Part shown: positions 1-7,069 of the stretch, in pieces
How the letters are laid out: each line of letters starts with the position of its first letter
Numbering within the stretch: position 1 is the stretch's first letter
Origin: Oscillospiraceae bacterium
GTDB taxonomy: Bacteria; Bacillota; Clostridia; Oscillospirales; Ruminococcaceae
Assembly: GCA_017483465.1 (NCBI GenBank)
Contig: JAFUWN010000102.1
Location: 1 to 64,000, forward strand
Direction of reading: 5' to 3'
Length of the DNA stretch: 64,000 bases
The notes under the pieces: model-generated
Databases searched by the model: none
Seen by the model: the letters and a program-made list of their open reading frames with translations, nothing else
Told to the model about the DNA's origin: nothing
Translations under genes and position numbers: made by a program

Positions 1-147
1 GAAGGTATGTCCGACAAAATCCGGAAAGATAGTAGAAGAACGGCTCCATGTCTTGAGCACTTTCTTCTCGCCGGCCTCGTTCATGGCAACGACTCTCTTC
101 AGGAGAACTTCCTGCACATAAGGACCTTTCTTGATACTTCTGCTCAT
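1..147 (-). CDS. rpsS: 30S ribosomal protein S19, N-terminal part (runs off the window)
   Basis: This is the first 49 codons of S19, a small-subunit head protein that contacts 16S rRNA together with S13. The reading starts [12 protein letters not shown] and continues through an [15 protein letters not shown] segment, which is the usual S19 beginning. The gene is cut by the window edge. An AAGGAGG-type ribosome binding site lies just upstream of the ATG at 147, in the 21-nt gap after rplB. Its position right after rplB is the standard S10-operon order, so it is cotranscribed leftward with the five genes to its right. Confidence 0.96.
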   Translation of the reverse strand, partial: MSRSIKKGPYVQEVLLKRVVAMNEAGEKKVLKTWSRSSTIFPDFVGHTF

Positions 148-168
148 GATTTAGTTCCTCCTTTCCGA

Positions 169-1002
169 TTACTTGCCGTTGCGGCGTTTTACGATATATT
201 TATCTGTACGGTTGTGTGTTTTTCTGGTCTTGTAACCCAGAGCAGGCTTGCCCCACGGGGTAACAGGTCCGGGACGGCCGACAGGGGATTTACCTTCACC
301 ACCACCGTGCGGATGGTCGCAGGGGTTCATAACAGAACCACGAACAGTCGGTCTCCAGCCCATGTGACGTTTTCTGCCGGCTTTGCCGTAGTTTACGTTT
401 TCGTGGTCGATATTGGAAACCTGTCCGACAGTCGCCTTGCAGCTGATCGGCACTTTTCTCATTTCGCCGCTGGGCAGACGGATAAGAGCATAATTGCCTT
501 CCTTACCCATGAGCTGTGCCATATTGCCGGCACTTCTGACGAGCTGAGCACCTTTACCGGGATAAAGTTCAATTGCATGGATGAATGTACCAACCGGAAT
601 ATCGCTGAGTTTCAGGGCATTGCCTGCCTTGATGTCGGCATCTTCACCGGCACGTACTTTATCGCCGACTTTCAGGCCGTGAGGAGCGAGGATATAACGC
701 TTTTCGCCGTCCTCGTATTCTACCAGAGCGATGAAAGCACTTCTGTTCGGATCATATTCCAAAGTCAGAACTTTAGCATCCATAGCTTCTTTATCACGCT
801 TGAAGTCGATTACACGATATTTTCTTCTGTTGCCGCCGCCTCTGTGACGAACAGTAATGCGGCCGTAGCTGTTTCTGCCGCTCTTTTTCTTGAGCGGTTC
901 GAGCAGACTCTTTTCCGGGCCGTCTTTGCTGAGAACAGAATAATCTGTCACAGTCATCTGACGGCGGGAAGGAGAAGTCGGCTTATAGCTTTTAATTGCC
1001 AT
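169..1002 (-). CDS. rplB: 50S ribosomal protein L2
   Basis: L2 is a primary 23S rRNA-binding protein needed for subunit joining and for the peptidyl transferase centre. The 277-residue product has the normal family length, with an N-terminal OB-like part (residues about 40-120), an SH3-like barrel (about 125-200) and the conserved C-terminal [15 protein letters not shown] segment that carries the functionally important His. It follows rplW by 60 nt and precedes rpsS by 21 nt in the S10 operon. A purine-rich ribosome binding site precedes the ATG at 1002. A 507-codon open frame on the opposite strand is only a shadow of this gene. Confidence 0.98.
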   Translation of the reverse strand: MAIKSYKPTSPSRRQMTVTDYSVLSKDGPEKSLLEPLKKKSGRNSYGRITVRHRGGGNRRKYRVIDFKRDKEAMDAKVLTLEYDPNRSAFIALVEYEDGEKRYILAPHGLKVGDKVRAGEDADIKAGNALKLSDIPVGTFIHAIELYPGKGAQLVRSAGNMAQLMGKEGNYALIRLPSGEMRKVPISCKATVGQVSNIDHENVNYGKAGRKRHMGWRPTVRGSVMNPCDHPHGGGEGKSPVGRPGPVTPWGKPALGYKTRKTHNRTDKYIVKRRNGK

Positions 1003-1062
1003 TTGATTTCTCTCCTTAATTCATACTTTTGCGGGAGTATATCCCATACTGAAAACGAAAAA

Positions 1063-1395
1063 TTAATACATGCCGTCAAAGAATTCGATTGTACCCTTCT
1101 TCTTGTCGGCTTTCTTGGTACCCTTTTCGTTTGTGGGGTTCGGATTGACAGTTACAATTGCTTTTTTATAAGCAGCTGTTGTACCGGCAAATCTGCCCAC
1201 TCTTTTTTCTCTGCCGCGGCAGTTTACTGTGTTGACTTTTGTGACTTCTACATTGAAGAGTTCTTCCACAGCATTCTTGATTTCGAGCTTGTTAGCATCT
1301 TTTGCTACTTTAAACGTATACTTGCCGCCGGGAAGCAGATCCATAGACTGTTCTGTGATAATCGGCTTGATAATAATATCCTGCGGTGCTTTCAT
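1063..1395 (-). CDS. rplW: 50S ribosomal protein L23
   Basis: L23 sits beside the peptide exit tunnel, where it docks trigger factor and SRP. The 110-residue protein opens with [16 protein letters not shown], has the central [10 protein letters not shown] strand, and ends with basic tails, all typical of bacterial L23. The C-terminus is slightly extended by a Lys-rich stretch ([11 protein letters not shown]). Its ATG overlaps the rplD stop codon by one base (TAATG), indicating translational coupling inside the S10 operon. Confidence 0.97.
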   Translation of the reverse strand: MKAPQDIIIKPIITEQSMDLLPGGKYTFKVAKDANKLEIKNAVEELFNVEVTKVNTVNCRGREKRVGRFAGTTAAYKKAIVTVNPNPTNEKGTKKADKKKGTIEFFDGMY

Positions 1396-2018
1396 TATGC
1401 GAACACCTCCTCGATTTTTGCAATGGCATTCTTTGCAACGATAAATTTACCGCCGTTGAGAATATCATATACATTCAGAGTGCCCACATGTGTAGTTTTT
1501 ACACCGGGAATATTGGCAGCACTCTTGTAAACTTTCTGATCAGCATCTGCTGTCACAATCAGAGCTTTCTTTTCAACGCCGAGAGCCTTGAGCATAGCTA
1601 CGATTGTCTTTGTCTTGTACTCGTCCATTGTGAGAGTATCCAGAACAATCAGATTGCCTTCCAGAACTTTCTGGGAAAGTGCAGATTTCATAGCCAGTCT
1701 GCGTACTTTCTTATTCAGAGTATATCTGTAGCTTCTGGGCTTCGGGCCGATAGCCACACCGCCGTGTCTCCACTGCGGAGCACGGATAGAACCCTGTCTT
1801 GCGTTGCCTGTGCCCTTCTGTCTCCACGGCTTTCTGCCGCCGCCTCTTACTTCTGTACGGGTAAGAGTGGACTGTGTGCCCTGACGCTGGTTAGCGAGAT
1901 AATTGACAACGACAGCGTGCATTACAGATACATTCGGCTCAATGCCGAACACTGCATCGGAAAGTTCTGTCTGAGAAACTTCACTGCCAGTCATATCAAA
2001 TACTTTTACAGTTGCCAT
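1395..2018 (-). CDS. rplD: 50S ribosomal protein L4
   Basis: L4 binds domain I of 23S rRNA and sends a long loop into the exit tunnel. The 207-residue length is normal, and the loop region with [16 protein letters not shown] is diagnostic. In Escherichia coli L4 also represses its own operon through the S10 leader; whether this applies to the leader here is not shown. The gene lies 18 nt after rplC and shares one base with rplW. A GGAGGAAAC-type ribosome binding site precedes the ATG. Confidence 0.97.
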   Translation of the reverse strand: MATVKVFDMTGSEVSQTELSDAVFGIEPNVSVMHAVVVNYLANQRQGTQSTLTRTEVRGGGRKPWRQKGTGNARQGSIRAPQWRHGGVAIGPKPRSYRYTLNKKVRRLAMKSALSQKVLEGNLIVLDTLTMDEYKTKTIVAMLKALGVEKKALIVTADADQKVYKSAANIPGVKTTHVGTLNVYDILNGGKFIVAKNAIAKIEEVFA

Positions 2019-2036
2019 TTTCAGTTTCCTCCTTCC

Positions 2037-2666
2037 TTATGCCTTTACGCTGTCAACGATCGTTACAATACCGCCCTTAGGACCCGGAATTGCACCCTTG
2101 ATCGCAATCAGATTATTTTCAGCATCTACTTTTACAATTTCGAGATTCTGAACCGTCACTCTTTCAGCACCCATGTGACCAGCCATGCCCTTGCCCTTGT
2201 AAATTCTGGACGGAGAAGAACATGCACCCATGGAACCTGCCTGACGATGTACCGGGCCTGTACCGTGAGTTTCTTTCAGTCTGTGCTGATTGTGACGCTT
2301 GATGGCACCCTGATAGCCCTTACCTTTGCTGGTGCCGCAGACATCTACGATGTCACCGACTGCAAAGACATCAGCCTTGATGAGGCTGCCTGCTTCCAGA
2401 GCACAGTTTTCAAGCTTGAATTCTTTCAGAGTCTTCTTATAGCCAGCATTGGCTTTATCAAAATGACCTTTTTCCGGCTTGTTCACTCTGTTGGCCTTCT
2501 TGTCGCCGAAGCCGAGCTGAACAGCGTTGTAACCGTCATTTTCTTCTGTCTTGACCTGAACGACCTGACACGGACCTGCTTCTACAACAGTCACGGGAAT
2601 CATTTTGCCGTTTTCGTCAAAAATCTGAGTCATACCGACTTTTCTGCCGATAATGCCTTTCTGCAT
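2037..2666 (-). CDS. rplC: 50S ribosomal protein L3
   Basis: L3 is one of the first proteins to bind 23S rRNA and reaches towards the peptidyl transferase centre. The 209-residue product begins [16 protein letters not shown] and contains the signature HRAPGS-like element as [20 protein letters not shown], followed by [14 protein letters not shown]. These are classic L3 motifs. An AAGGAGG ribosome binding site precedes the start. It follows rpsJ by about 84 nt and leads the L3-L4-L23-L2 block. Confidence 0.97.
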   Translation of the reverse strand: MQKGIIGRKVGMTQIFDENGKMIPVTVVEAGPCQVVQVKTEENDGYNAVQLGFGDKKANRVNKPEKGHFDKANAGYKKTLKEFKLENCALEAGSLIKADVFAVGDIVDVCGTSKGKGYQGAIKRHNQHRLKETHGTGPVHRQAGSMGACSSPSRIYKGKGMAGHMGAERVTVQNLEIVKVDAENNLIAIKGAIPGPKGGIVTIVDSVKA

Positions 2667-2750
2667 GAAAAATTCCTCCTTATGGTTATTGGTCGGGAAA
2701 TTCCGACATGACCTGACTGCTTCACCCTAAAACAGCCGGGAAAGCGTGAG

Positions 2751-3065
2751 TTATTTTACTTCCATCATAATATCCACGCCAGCGGGAAGTTCAAGTTTCT
2801 GAAGAGCATCAGTAGTCTTTGTTGTCGGACGGATAACATCGATCAGTCTCTTGTGAGTACGCTGTTCAAACTGTTCACGGCTGTCCTTGTACTTGTGAAC
2901 CGCACGGAGAATAGTAACAATTTCTTTCTCAGTGGGGAGCGGAATCGGACCCGAAACACTTGCACCGCTTCTCTTAGCAGCTTCTACAATCTTAGCAGCG
3001 GCTGCATCTACTGTAGCATGTTCATAACCTTTGATTTTGATTCTGATTTTTTCGCTTACTGCCAT
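2751..3065 (-). CDS. rpsJ: 30S ribosomal protein S10 (NusE)
   Basis: S10 is a head protein of the small subunit and also acts in transcription antitermination with NusB. The 104-residue length is standard. The sequence contains [18 protein letters not shown] at the start and the [12 protein letters not shown] and [13 protein letters not shown] signatures. It is the first gene of the operon transcribed leftward, with an AAGGAGG ribosome binding site. About 330 nt of untranslated leader separate it from the likely promoter at 3403-3431. Confidence 0.98.
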   Translation of the reverse strand: MAVSEKIRIKIKGYEHATVDAAAAKIVEAAKRSGASVSGPIPLPTEKEIVTILRAVHKYKDSREQFEQRTHKRLIDVIRPTTKTTDALQKLELPAGVDIMMEVK

Positions 3066-3396
3066 TTACATTCGCCTCCTTAATTTAAAAAAATCAAAAT
3101 TGGGGGGGCGCAGTTTTCAGAGATGATGTTTTTTCCCGTTTCCGTGTGTATCGTGGGTTAGGTGATACAAAAACCGGCAATCTTTGGCAGATTCCGGCAG
3201 ACGGGCACACAGCGGGGCACAAAGGCAGATTTATTTCAAAAAAGAATAGAAATAAAAAGCTTCCTGTTTGCACATACTGTGTCATCATTTCTTGCCGACC
3301 GGTTCAAAGACCGGACATACTCCACGGAAATTACCTGACAAACCGTCAGCAACCTTCCGCTTCTGCGCATATTAATAACATCCATTCATCTGGACT
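3066..3396 (-). promoter_or_regulatory. S10 operon 5' leader (untranslated, about 330 nt)
   Basis: Between the predicted transcription start near 3396 and the rpsJ ATG there is no plausible gene. A self-complementary element (ACCGGTTCAAAGACCGG region, about 3299-3317) and a run of seven G on the + strand at 3102-3108 are visible. Long leaders of S10 operons are known sites of ribosomal protein feedback in other bacteria. No specific regulator binding site can be assigned here, so a regulatory role is inference. Confidence 0.4.
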
Positions 3397-3402
3397 TTTT
3401 AT

Positions 3403-3431
3403 ATTTTAGCATAAATTTCAGAGAATGTCAA
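3403..3431 (-). promoter_or_regulatory. Promoter of the S10 operon
   Basis: Read on the minus strand, TTGACA (3426-3431) is followed after exactly 17 nt by TGC-TAAAAT (-10 at 3403-3408). Transcription would start near 3396 and run into rpsJ. It lies between the end of the tRNA-like RNA array and the S10 leader, so the ribosomal genes do not depend on the array promoter. Confidence 0.75.
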
Positions 3432-3499
3432 GGGGTATTCTGAAATTTATGAAAATATTTTCTTAATTTTTTGTAAATAAAATCAAATATATTAACTAT

Positions 3500-3604
3500 A
3501 TCCGTCTGAGAAACTCCGCACCGGACAGGGTGCAGGGACTCGAACCCTGTCAACACTGCTCATGTGCACCTACGAAGTAGCCGGACACGCTGCATCAGAC
3601 GGAT
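3500..3604 (-). ncRNA. tRNA-like RNA module D (fourth transcribed, lacks the D-arm)
   Basis: The module is closed by a 9-bp helix (ATCCGTCTG with CAGACGGAT, fully complementary). Inside, in transcribed order, are the conserved GATGCAG and TACTTC words, then a perfect tRNA T-arm (CAGGG-TTCGAGT-CCCTG) and a capped helix GCACC-CTGTCC-GGTGC in the acceptor position. Unlike the other three modules it has no D-arm after the capped helix and goes straight to TTTCTCAG. It may be a degenerate copy or a specialised end unit. After it comes AT-rich sequence without a clear terminator hairpin. Confidence 0.6.
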
Positions 3605-3618
3605 TTATTTTTCATACG

Positions 3619-3749
3619 ATCCGCCTGAGAATATCAGCACCGGTATTTTTCATCAGTCGTTCTGAAATTGAACTACTGCCTTCCGGCAGACCGGATTTGC
3701 ACCGATATTTCCTGTCCCGAAGTAACCGGATTCCCTGCATCAGACGGAT
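3619..3749 (-). ncRNA. tRNA-like RNA module C (third transcribed)
   Basis: The closing helix is ATCCGTCTG with CAGGCGGAT (one G-U pair). The core holds GATGCAG, TACTTC, a T-arm ATCGG-TGCAAAT-CCGGT, a capped acceptor-like helix CTGCC-GGAA-GGCAG with a GNRA loop, then TA and a D-arm GTTC-AATTTCA-GAAC. T-arm before D-arm is the reverse of a normal tRNA, so the core is a circularly permuted tRNA with no free CCA end. It is separated from its neighbours by 14-nt AT-rich linkers that are identical on both sides. Confidence 0.65.
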
Positions 3750-3763
3750 TTATTTTTCATACG

Positions 3764-3901
3764 ATCTGCCTGAGAATCTCAGCATCAGTGTTTTTAACAG
3801 ACGCTCTCCCGAACTGAGCTACCGTCTTTCGACAGAGCGGACTCGAACCGCTGACTTTCTGTGCCCTATAGAAGTAACTGAATGCCCTGCATCAGGCAGA
3901 T
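3764..3901 (-). ncRNA. tRNA-like RNA module B (second transcribed)
   Basis: The closing helix is ATCTGCCTG with CAGGCAGAT, perfectly paired and carrying a compensatory change relative to module A. The core has GATGCAG, TACTTC, a T-arm AGCGG-TTCGAGT-CCGCT, a capped helix CTGTC-GAAA-GACGG, TA, then a D-arm GCTC-AGTTCGGGA-GAGC with the GG pair expected of a D-loop. The 3' part (TGCTGAGATTCTCAG) leads back to the closing helix. No anticodon loop is present because the anticodon stem position is the opened, closing helix. Confidence 0.65.
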
Positions 3902-3916
3902 TTAATTTTTTATCAT

Positions 3917-4051
3917 ATCTGTCTGAGAATTACAGTATCAGAATAATGCTGCTCTACCTCTGAGCTACTGTGCCGAGACACAGACCGGAATCGAACCGGT
4001 GACACGCCGATTGACAGTCGAAGTATCTGAAATACTCTGCATCAGACAGAT
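3917..4051 (-). ncRNA. tRNA-like RNA module A (first transcribed)
   Basis: This module starts within a few bases of the predicted transcription start. The closing helix is ATCTGTCTG with CAGACAGAT, all Watson-Crick. It holds GATGCAG, a small hairpin (AGTAT-TTCAG-ATACT), TACTTC, a canonical T-arm ACCGG-TTCGATT-CCGGT, a capped helix CTGTGT-CTCG-GCACAG, TA, and a canonical D-arm GCTC-AGAGGTA-GAGC. The design matches a tRNA opened at the anticodon and sealed at the acceptor end. Bacterial Y RNAs of the YrlA type, which bind Ro60, are known to carry tRNA-mimicking domains, and this is the closest known class I can name. The assignment is inference. Confidence 0.65.
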
Positions 4052-4060
4052 TTTTTTCTT

Positions 4061-4089
4061 ATTATAGCATATTATCAGGAAAATGTCAA
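4061..4089 (-). promoter_or_regulatory. Promoter of the tRNA-like RNA array
   Basis: On the minus strand TTGACA (4084-4089), a 17-nt spacer ending in TGC, and TATAAT (4061-4066) form a consensus sigma-A promoter with an extended -10. The start would fall near 4054, next to the 5' strand of module A at 4051. The -35 box lies inside the end of the upstream phosphoesterase gene. Confidence 0.8.
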
Positions 4090-4623
4090 CTCCATATTTT
4101 TTCTTGCAATGAGCTGATGTAAACTCTGCGGCGTGAAATCATTCAAATCCACTCCGGCATTGAATGCATTTTTAAATTCCTCACGCTTTAACAGCTGATT
4201 GGCAAAATTGGCATCATTATTATGAATATGCCCGTAAACATGATACCAGCCCTTGAAATAGCCATCCCATTCCAGAATAGGATAATGAAACAGAACGACT
4301 TTTCTGCCCTCGTCCTCGATCACCAGATAGGGATTGATTGTCACAAACAGATCACGGAATTTCTGATTTGCCAGGTATTTCTTATCATGATTGCCGATAA
4401 TCAAATGCTTGTTTCCGGGCAGATTTCTGATATATTCCGCAATTTCAGTATTAAAGCCGAAACTTACATCACCGATGATATAGACATCATCCTGTTCTGA
4501 AACAACTGCATTCCAGTTCTGCTTAATTACCTGATGCATTTCCTCCAGATCTGCAAACGGCCTGTGACTCATATGCAGAATATTCTTATGATGCAGATGC
4601 AGATCTGCAATATAATAAATCAT
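4075..4623 (-). CDS. Calcineurin-like metallophosphoesterase, small type
   Basis: The 182-residue protein has the ordered metal-binding motifs of this superfamily: ADLHLHH near residue 7, GDVSFG near 51, GNHD near 77, LFHYP near 110 and YGHIH near 130. These ligate a two-metal centre that hydrolyses phosphodiesters or phosphomonoesters. The substrate cannot be read from the sequence. Its start codon overlaps the end of the upstream membrane protein gene by 4 bp (ATGA), so the two are translationally coupled. The last codons overlap the -35 region of the RNA array promoter. Confidence 0.85.
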   Translation of the reverse strand: MIYYIADLHLHHKNILHMSHRPFADLEEMHQVIKQNWNAVVSEQDDVYIIGDVSFGFNTEIAEYIRNLPGNKHLIIGNHDKKYLANQKFRDLFVTINPYLVIEDEGRKVVLFHYPILEWDGYFKGWYHVYGHIHNNDANFANQLLKREEFKNAFNAGVDLNDFTPQSLHQLIARKNMELTFS

Positions 4624-5378
4624 GAAATTTCCTCCTTTAGGAATTGCTGTTCCTGTAAATACTCTCTGATTCTGATCTGTAAGAACAGAATCAGCATCGT
4701 GACGATTCTCGGCAGAGTCAGCCCCGTTCCGAGAATCAGGAACAAATTTCGGTGACAGCCGCTGAGCATAGTGCCGGATAATCTCACAGCTTTAAGAGCA
4801 GAGATCTCCGGATTTTCCAGAAATAAAAACGGTACGGCACTCAGACTCACACAGAACCGGAGATAATACAGTCCTGTCCAGAAAGCGAATATCAGACACT
4901 GCACTGTCAGAAACAACCAGATTCCGGCTTCTTCCATAAGAGCCGATTTCTCAAATGCTCTGACAGTCAGGTAACATGCCAGTACGAACGGAAAGAGCAT
5001 CAGAAATCTGATACTCTGGATTTTTCCGAAAAAATACAGAGCTTTCCAGTAGAATTTCCCATAGCCGAAGTGATATTTCACTCTGCCGAAGCCTGCCTGT
5101 CCGGAAAACCATCCGCAGACCGCACATAACATGGGTGTCAGAATGCAGAATGTGAGAAGATTCCAGAGCAGCATGAATAACATCCAGAAATGATCATGAT
5201 AAAAAAATACATCTTTTGGCAGCACTTGTTTTTGAAAGATCAGCACTCCGGCCATACTGTCGGGAATCAGTTTCATGATCAGCCATACAGCGGGAAGACT
5301 ATATGCCATAAACCATGCTGTTTTCTGATTTGCCTTCAATGTTTCTTTTGTAAAAGCCCTGAGTTCTCTGAATTTCAC
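4620..5378 (-). CDS. Multi-spanning membrane protein of unknown function
   Basis: The 252-residue product contains about five or six hydrophobic segments (for example residues 22-45, 65-90, 122-145 and 155-175) and a positively charged N-terminus. I do not recognise the family with confidence; the layout resembles DUF975-like integral membrane proteins of Firmicutes, but no decisive motif is seen. It is coupled by a 4-bp overlap to the phosphoesterase gene downstream. The upstream gap of about 60 nt is very AT-rich, with a repeated TAATATAATATT motif that could hold the promoter. Confidence 0.6.
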   Translation of the reverse strand: MKFRELRAFTKETLKANQKTAWFMAYSLPAVWLIMKLIPDSMAGVLIFQKQVLPKDVFFYHDHFWMLFMLLWNLLTFCILTPMLCAVCGWFSGQAGFGRVKYHFGYGKFYWKALYFFGKIQSIRFLMLFPFVLACYLTVRAFEKSALMEEAGIWLFLTVQCLIFAFWTGLYYLRFCVSLSAVPFLFLENPEISALKAVRLSGTMLSGCHRNLFLILGTGLTLPRIVTMLILFLQIRIREYLQEQQFLKEEIS

Positions 5379-5440
5379 AAGAATGCCCCCTGATTACAGA
5401 ATATTAAAATAATATAATATTAATATAATATTATGTAATC

Positions 5441-6064
5441 TCAGTTTCTGGAATAAGGTGTCATGCCTAAAATCTCAAAAGCCTGAGCATTCTGCCACAT
5501 CTGAGCCGTAAACATAATTTCAAAGCCCTCTCCGGGTTCACATTTGAGATCTTTCGGAGAAACTTTCGGCAGACCGAAACAAGCGAGCATATTACTGATC
5601 ACTCCGGCATGTGTGACAGCGGCACAATGAGAAAAATCATTTTCCATCATATCCATCAGGATTCTATATAATACTTTATAGCTCCGGATGCAGAGTTCCT
5701 CAACGCTTTCCCCGTTCGGAGGCCGAAGATCAGGAGCACCGCCTTTCAGCCATTCCCTGTAGTCTTCCCTGCCGATCAGATCGACCGCATGTTTTCCCTC
5801 GAAATCACCGAAATTGAGTTCTCTCAGTTCTTCGGCAACGAACATAGGCACATCCGGGAAGAGAATTTCCGCTGTCTCCTTGCACCGGCTCAAAGGGCTG
5901 GAATACACTCTCTGTACTCTGGGATATTCATACAAATCCAGTTTTCCGGCGAGTTCGACAGCCCCCTTATCTGACAGAGGAAAATCCGTACTGCCGATAT
6001 AAATTCCTTCTTCATTTGCTCTTGTCTGTCCGTGGCGGTACAGACTCAGACGATAACCTTTCAT
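5441..6064 (-). CDS. Histidine phosphatase family protein (phosphoglycerate mutase-like)
   Basis: Starting at the ATG at 6064, which has a GGAGGAAAG ribosome binding site, the product has 207 residues. The phosphohistidine motif is LYRHGQT near residue 7, followed by SSPLSRCKETA near residue 55, the acidic EELRELNFGDFEG and a C-terminal THAGV that supplies the second catalytic His. These define the branch 1 histidine phosphatases, which include phosphoglycerate mutase and alpha-ribazole phosphatase (CobC). No cobalamin genes lie nearby, so the substrate stays open. A longer open frame upstream lacks a good ribosome binding site and is rejected. Confidence 0.85.
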   Translation of the reverse strand: MKGYRLSLYRHGQTRANEEGIYIGSTDFPLSDKGAVELAGKLDLYEYPRVQRVYSSPLSRCKETAEILFPDVPMFVAEELRELNFGDFEGKHAVDLIGREDYREWLKGGAPDLRPPNGESVEELCIRSYKVLYRILMDMMENDFSHCAAVTHAGVISNMLACFGLPKVSPKDLKCEPGEGFEIMFTAQMWQNAQAFEILGMTPYSRN

Positions 6065-6299
6065 GAAACTTTCCTCCTTATTACTGGCTCGGATTTTGAA
6101 CATATTCATCAAAAAACGGTTCAAAAAACACTGCTTTTTTGTTTTCTCCGTTTTTTTGCACAATTTTATTCTGAAAAACAAGTGTATTTTCCACGCACTG
6201 ACAGCTTTACAAATAGTATAATCTGTACTATAATATTAATATGTGCTAAAAAATGCTTTGAAATACACTCAATACTTCAGAAAGGAGCTGTGAAAACAC

Positions 6300-6992
6300 A
6301 TGAATTCCGATTTTCCCAGAATTATTGCTTTACAGCGAAAAGAAAGACACATCAGCCAGAAACAGGCCGCTGCCGATCTTGGCATTTCTCAGGCTCTGCT
6401 TTCCCACTATGAAAAGGGTATCCGTGAATGCGGTCTGGATTTTCTTGTGAAAATTGCAGATTATTACAATGTCTCCTGTGATTATCTGCTTGGCAGAACT
6501 CCCGAACCGGAAGGCAAGACTATTTCTATCGAAGATATTCCCGATGATGACGGCAATAACAGTATGCCCAGTCCGGAAGTAGTTGCTTTCAACCGTAAGA
6601 TTGTCAATAACTCGATCAGCCTGCTGTTTTCTCTGGCACAGAAAGCCAACAGCATTACACTGATTAAAGAAATTTCTTCTTATCTGATGCTGAATGTCTA
6701 TAAATTATTCCGTATCGTTTATAATGCGAATCCGCATAACGACCAGAAACTATTCTCTGTTCCGAAAGTAGTTGCAAATGACGATGCAAGTGCAATTGTC
6801 AGCATGAACGAAGCGAATATCAAAGCGGCTTCGAGCGGCATCAGAATCGGTGATAACGATTGTGTGGAAGATTCCGAAGTATTATATCTGACTACTGCTA
6901 TTCTTTCCCAGACTTATCCGGAATATTCTTCCTCACTGCTGAATTTAATCAAAATCAGTGAAGACAGCATTCACAAGAAACGAAATGCGTAA
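6300..6992 (+). CDS. XRE/Cro family helix-turn-helix regulator
   Basis: Residues 7-62 form an HTH_3 domain (RKERHISQKQAAADLGISQALLS and GLDFLVKIADYYNVSCDYLLG read as two parts). This is the DNA-binding type found in Cro/C1 and SinR-like repressors. The remaining 165 residues have no recognised domain and end in a helical, polar tail. An AAAGGAG ribosome binding site lies 12 nt before the ATG. It is divergent from the phosphatase gene with a 235-nt spacer, so it could control that gene or itself. A bidirectional terminator follows. Confidence 0.85.
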   Translation: MNSDFPRIIALQRKERHISQKQAAADLGISQALLSHYEKGIRECGLDFLVKIADYYNVSCDYLLGRTPEPEGKTISIEDIPDDDGNNSMPSPEVVAFNRKIVNNSISLLFSLAQKANSITLIKEISSYLMLNVYKLFRIVYNANPHNDQKLFSVPKVVANDDASAIVSMNEANIKAASSGIRIGDNDCVEDSEVLYLTTAILSQTYPEYSSSLLNLIKISEDSIHKKRNA

Positions 6993-7027
6993 ATATTATT
7001 ATAGCATATTTCAGAAAAAAAAGCAAG

Positions 7028-7054
7028 TCCGGCAGGAAATTTCATCCTGCCGGA
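7028..7054. terminator. Bidirectional intrinsic terminator
   Basis: TCCGGCAGGA and TCCTGCCGGA form a 10-bp GC-rich stem with a 7-nt loop. It is followed by a T-run on the + strand and by CTTTTTTT after the hairpin on the minus strand. It sits between the convergent XRE gene and the dockerin gene. Confidence 0.85.
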
Positions 7055-7069
7055 TATTTTTATATATGC

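Noticed and set aside
7-2711. Long open frames on the + strand (507 and 441 codons) across the ribosomal genes
   Set aside because: They are antisense shadows of rplB, rplW, rplD and rplC, which match known proteins along their whole length; the + frames resemble nothing and lack ribosome binding sites.
3562-3963. A 133-codon + strand open frame inside the RNA array
   Set aside because: It runs through the repeated modules, its protein repeats only because the RNA units repeat, and the strand is opposite to the consensus promoter.
3500-4051. Ordinary tandem tRNA genes with introns, or decayed tRNAs
   Set aside because: Neighbouring 5' and 3' acceptor strands within one linear tRNA do not pair, whereas the permuted pairing (T-arm strand with the following D-arm strand) pairs in all modules with covariation. 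No CCA and no anticodon loop are seen.
3500-4051. CRISPR array
   Set aside because: The repeated parts are paired helices of structured units of different length, the spacers are conserved rather than unique, and no cas genes are present.
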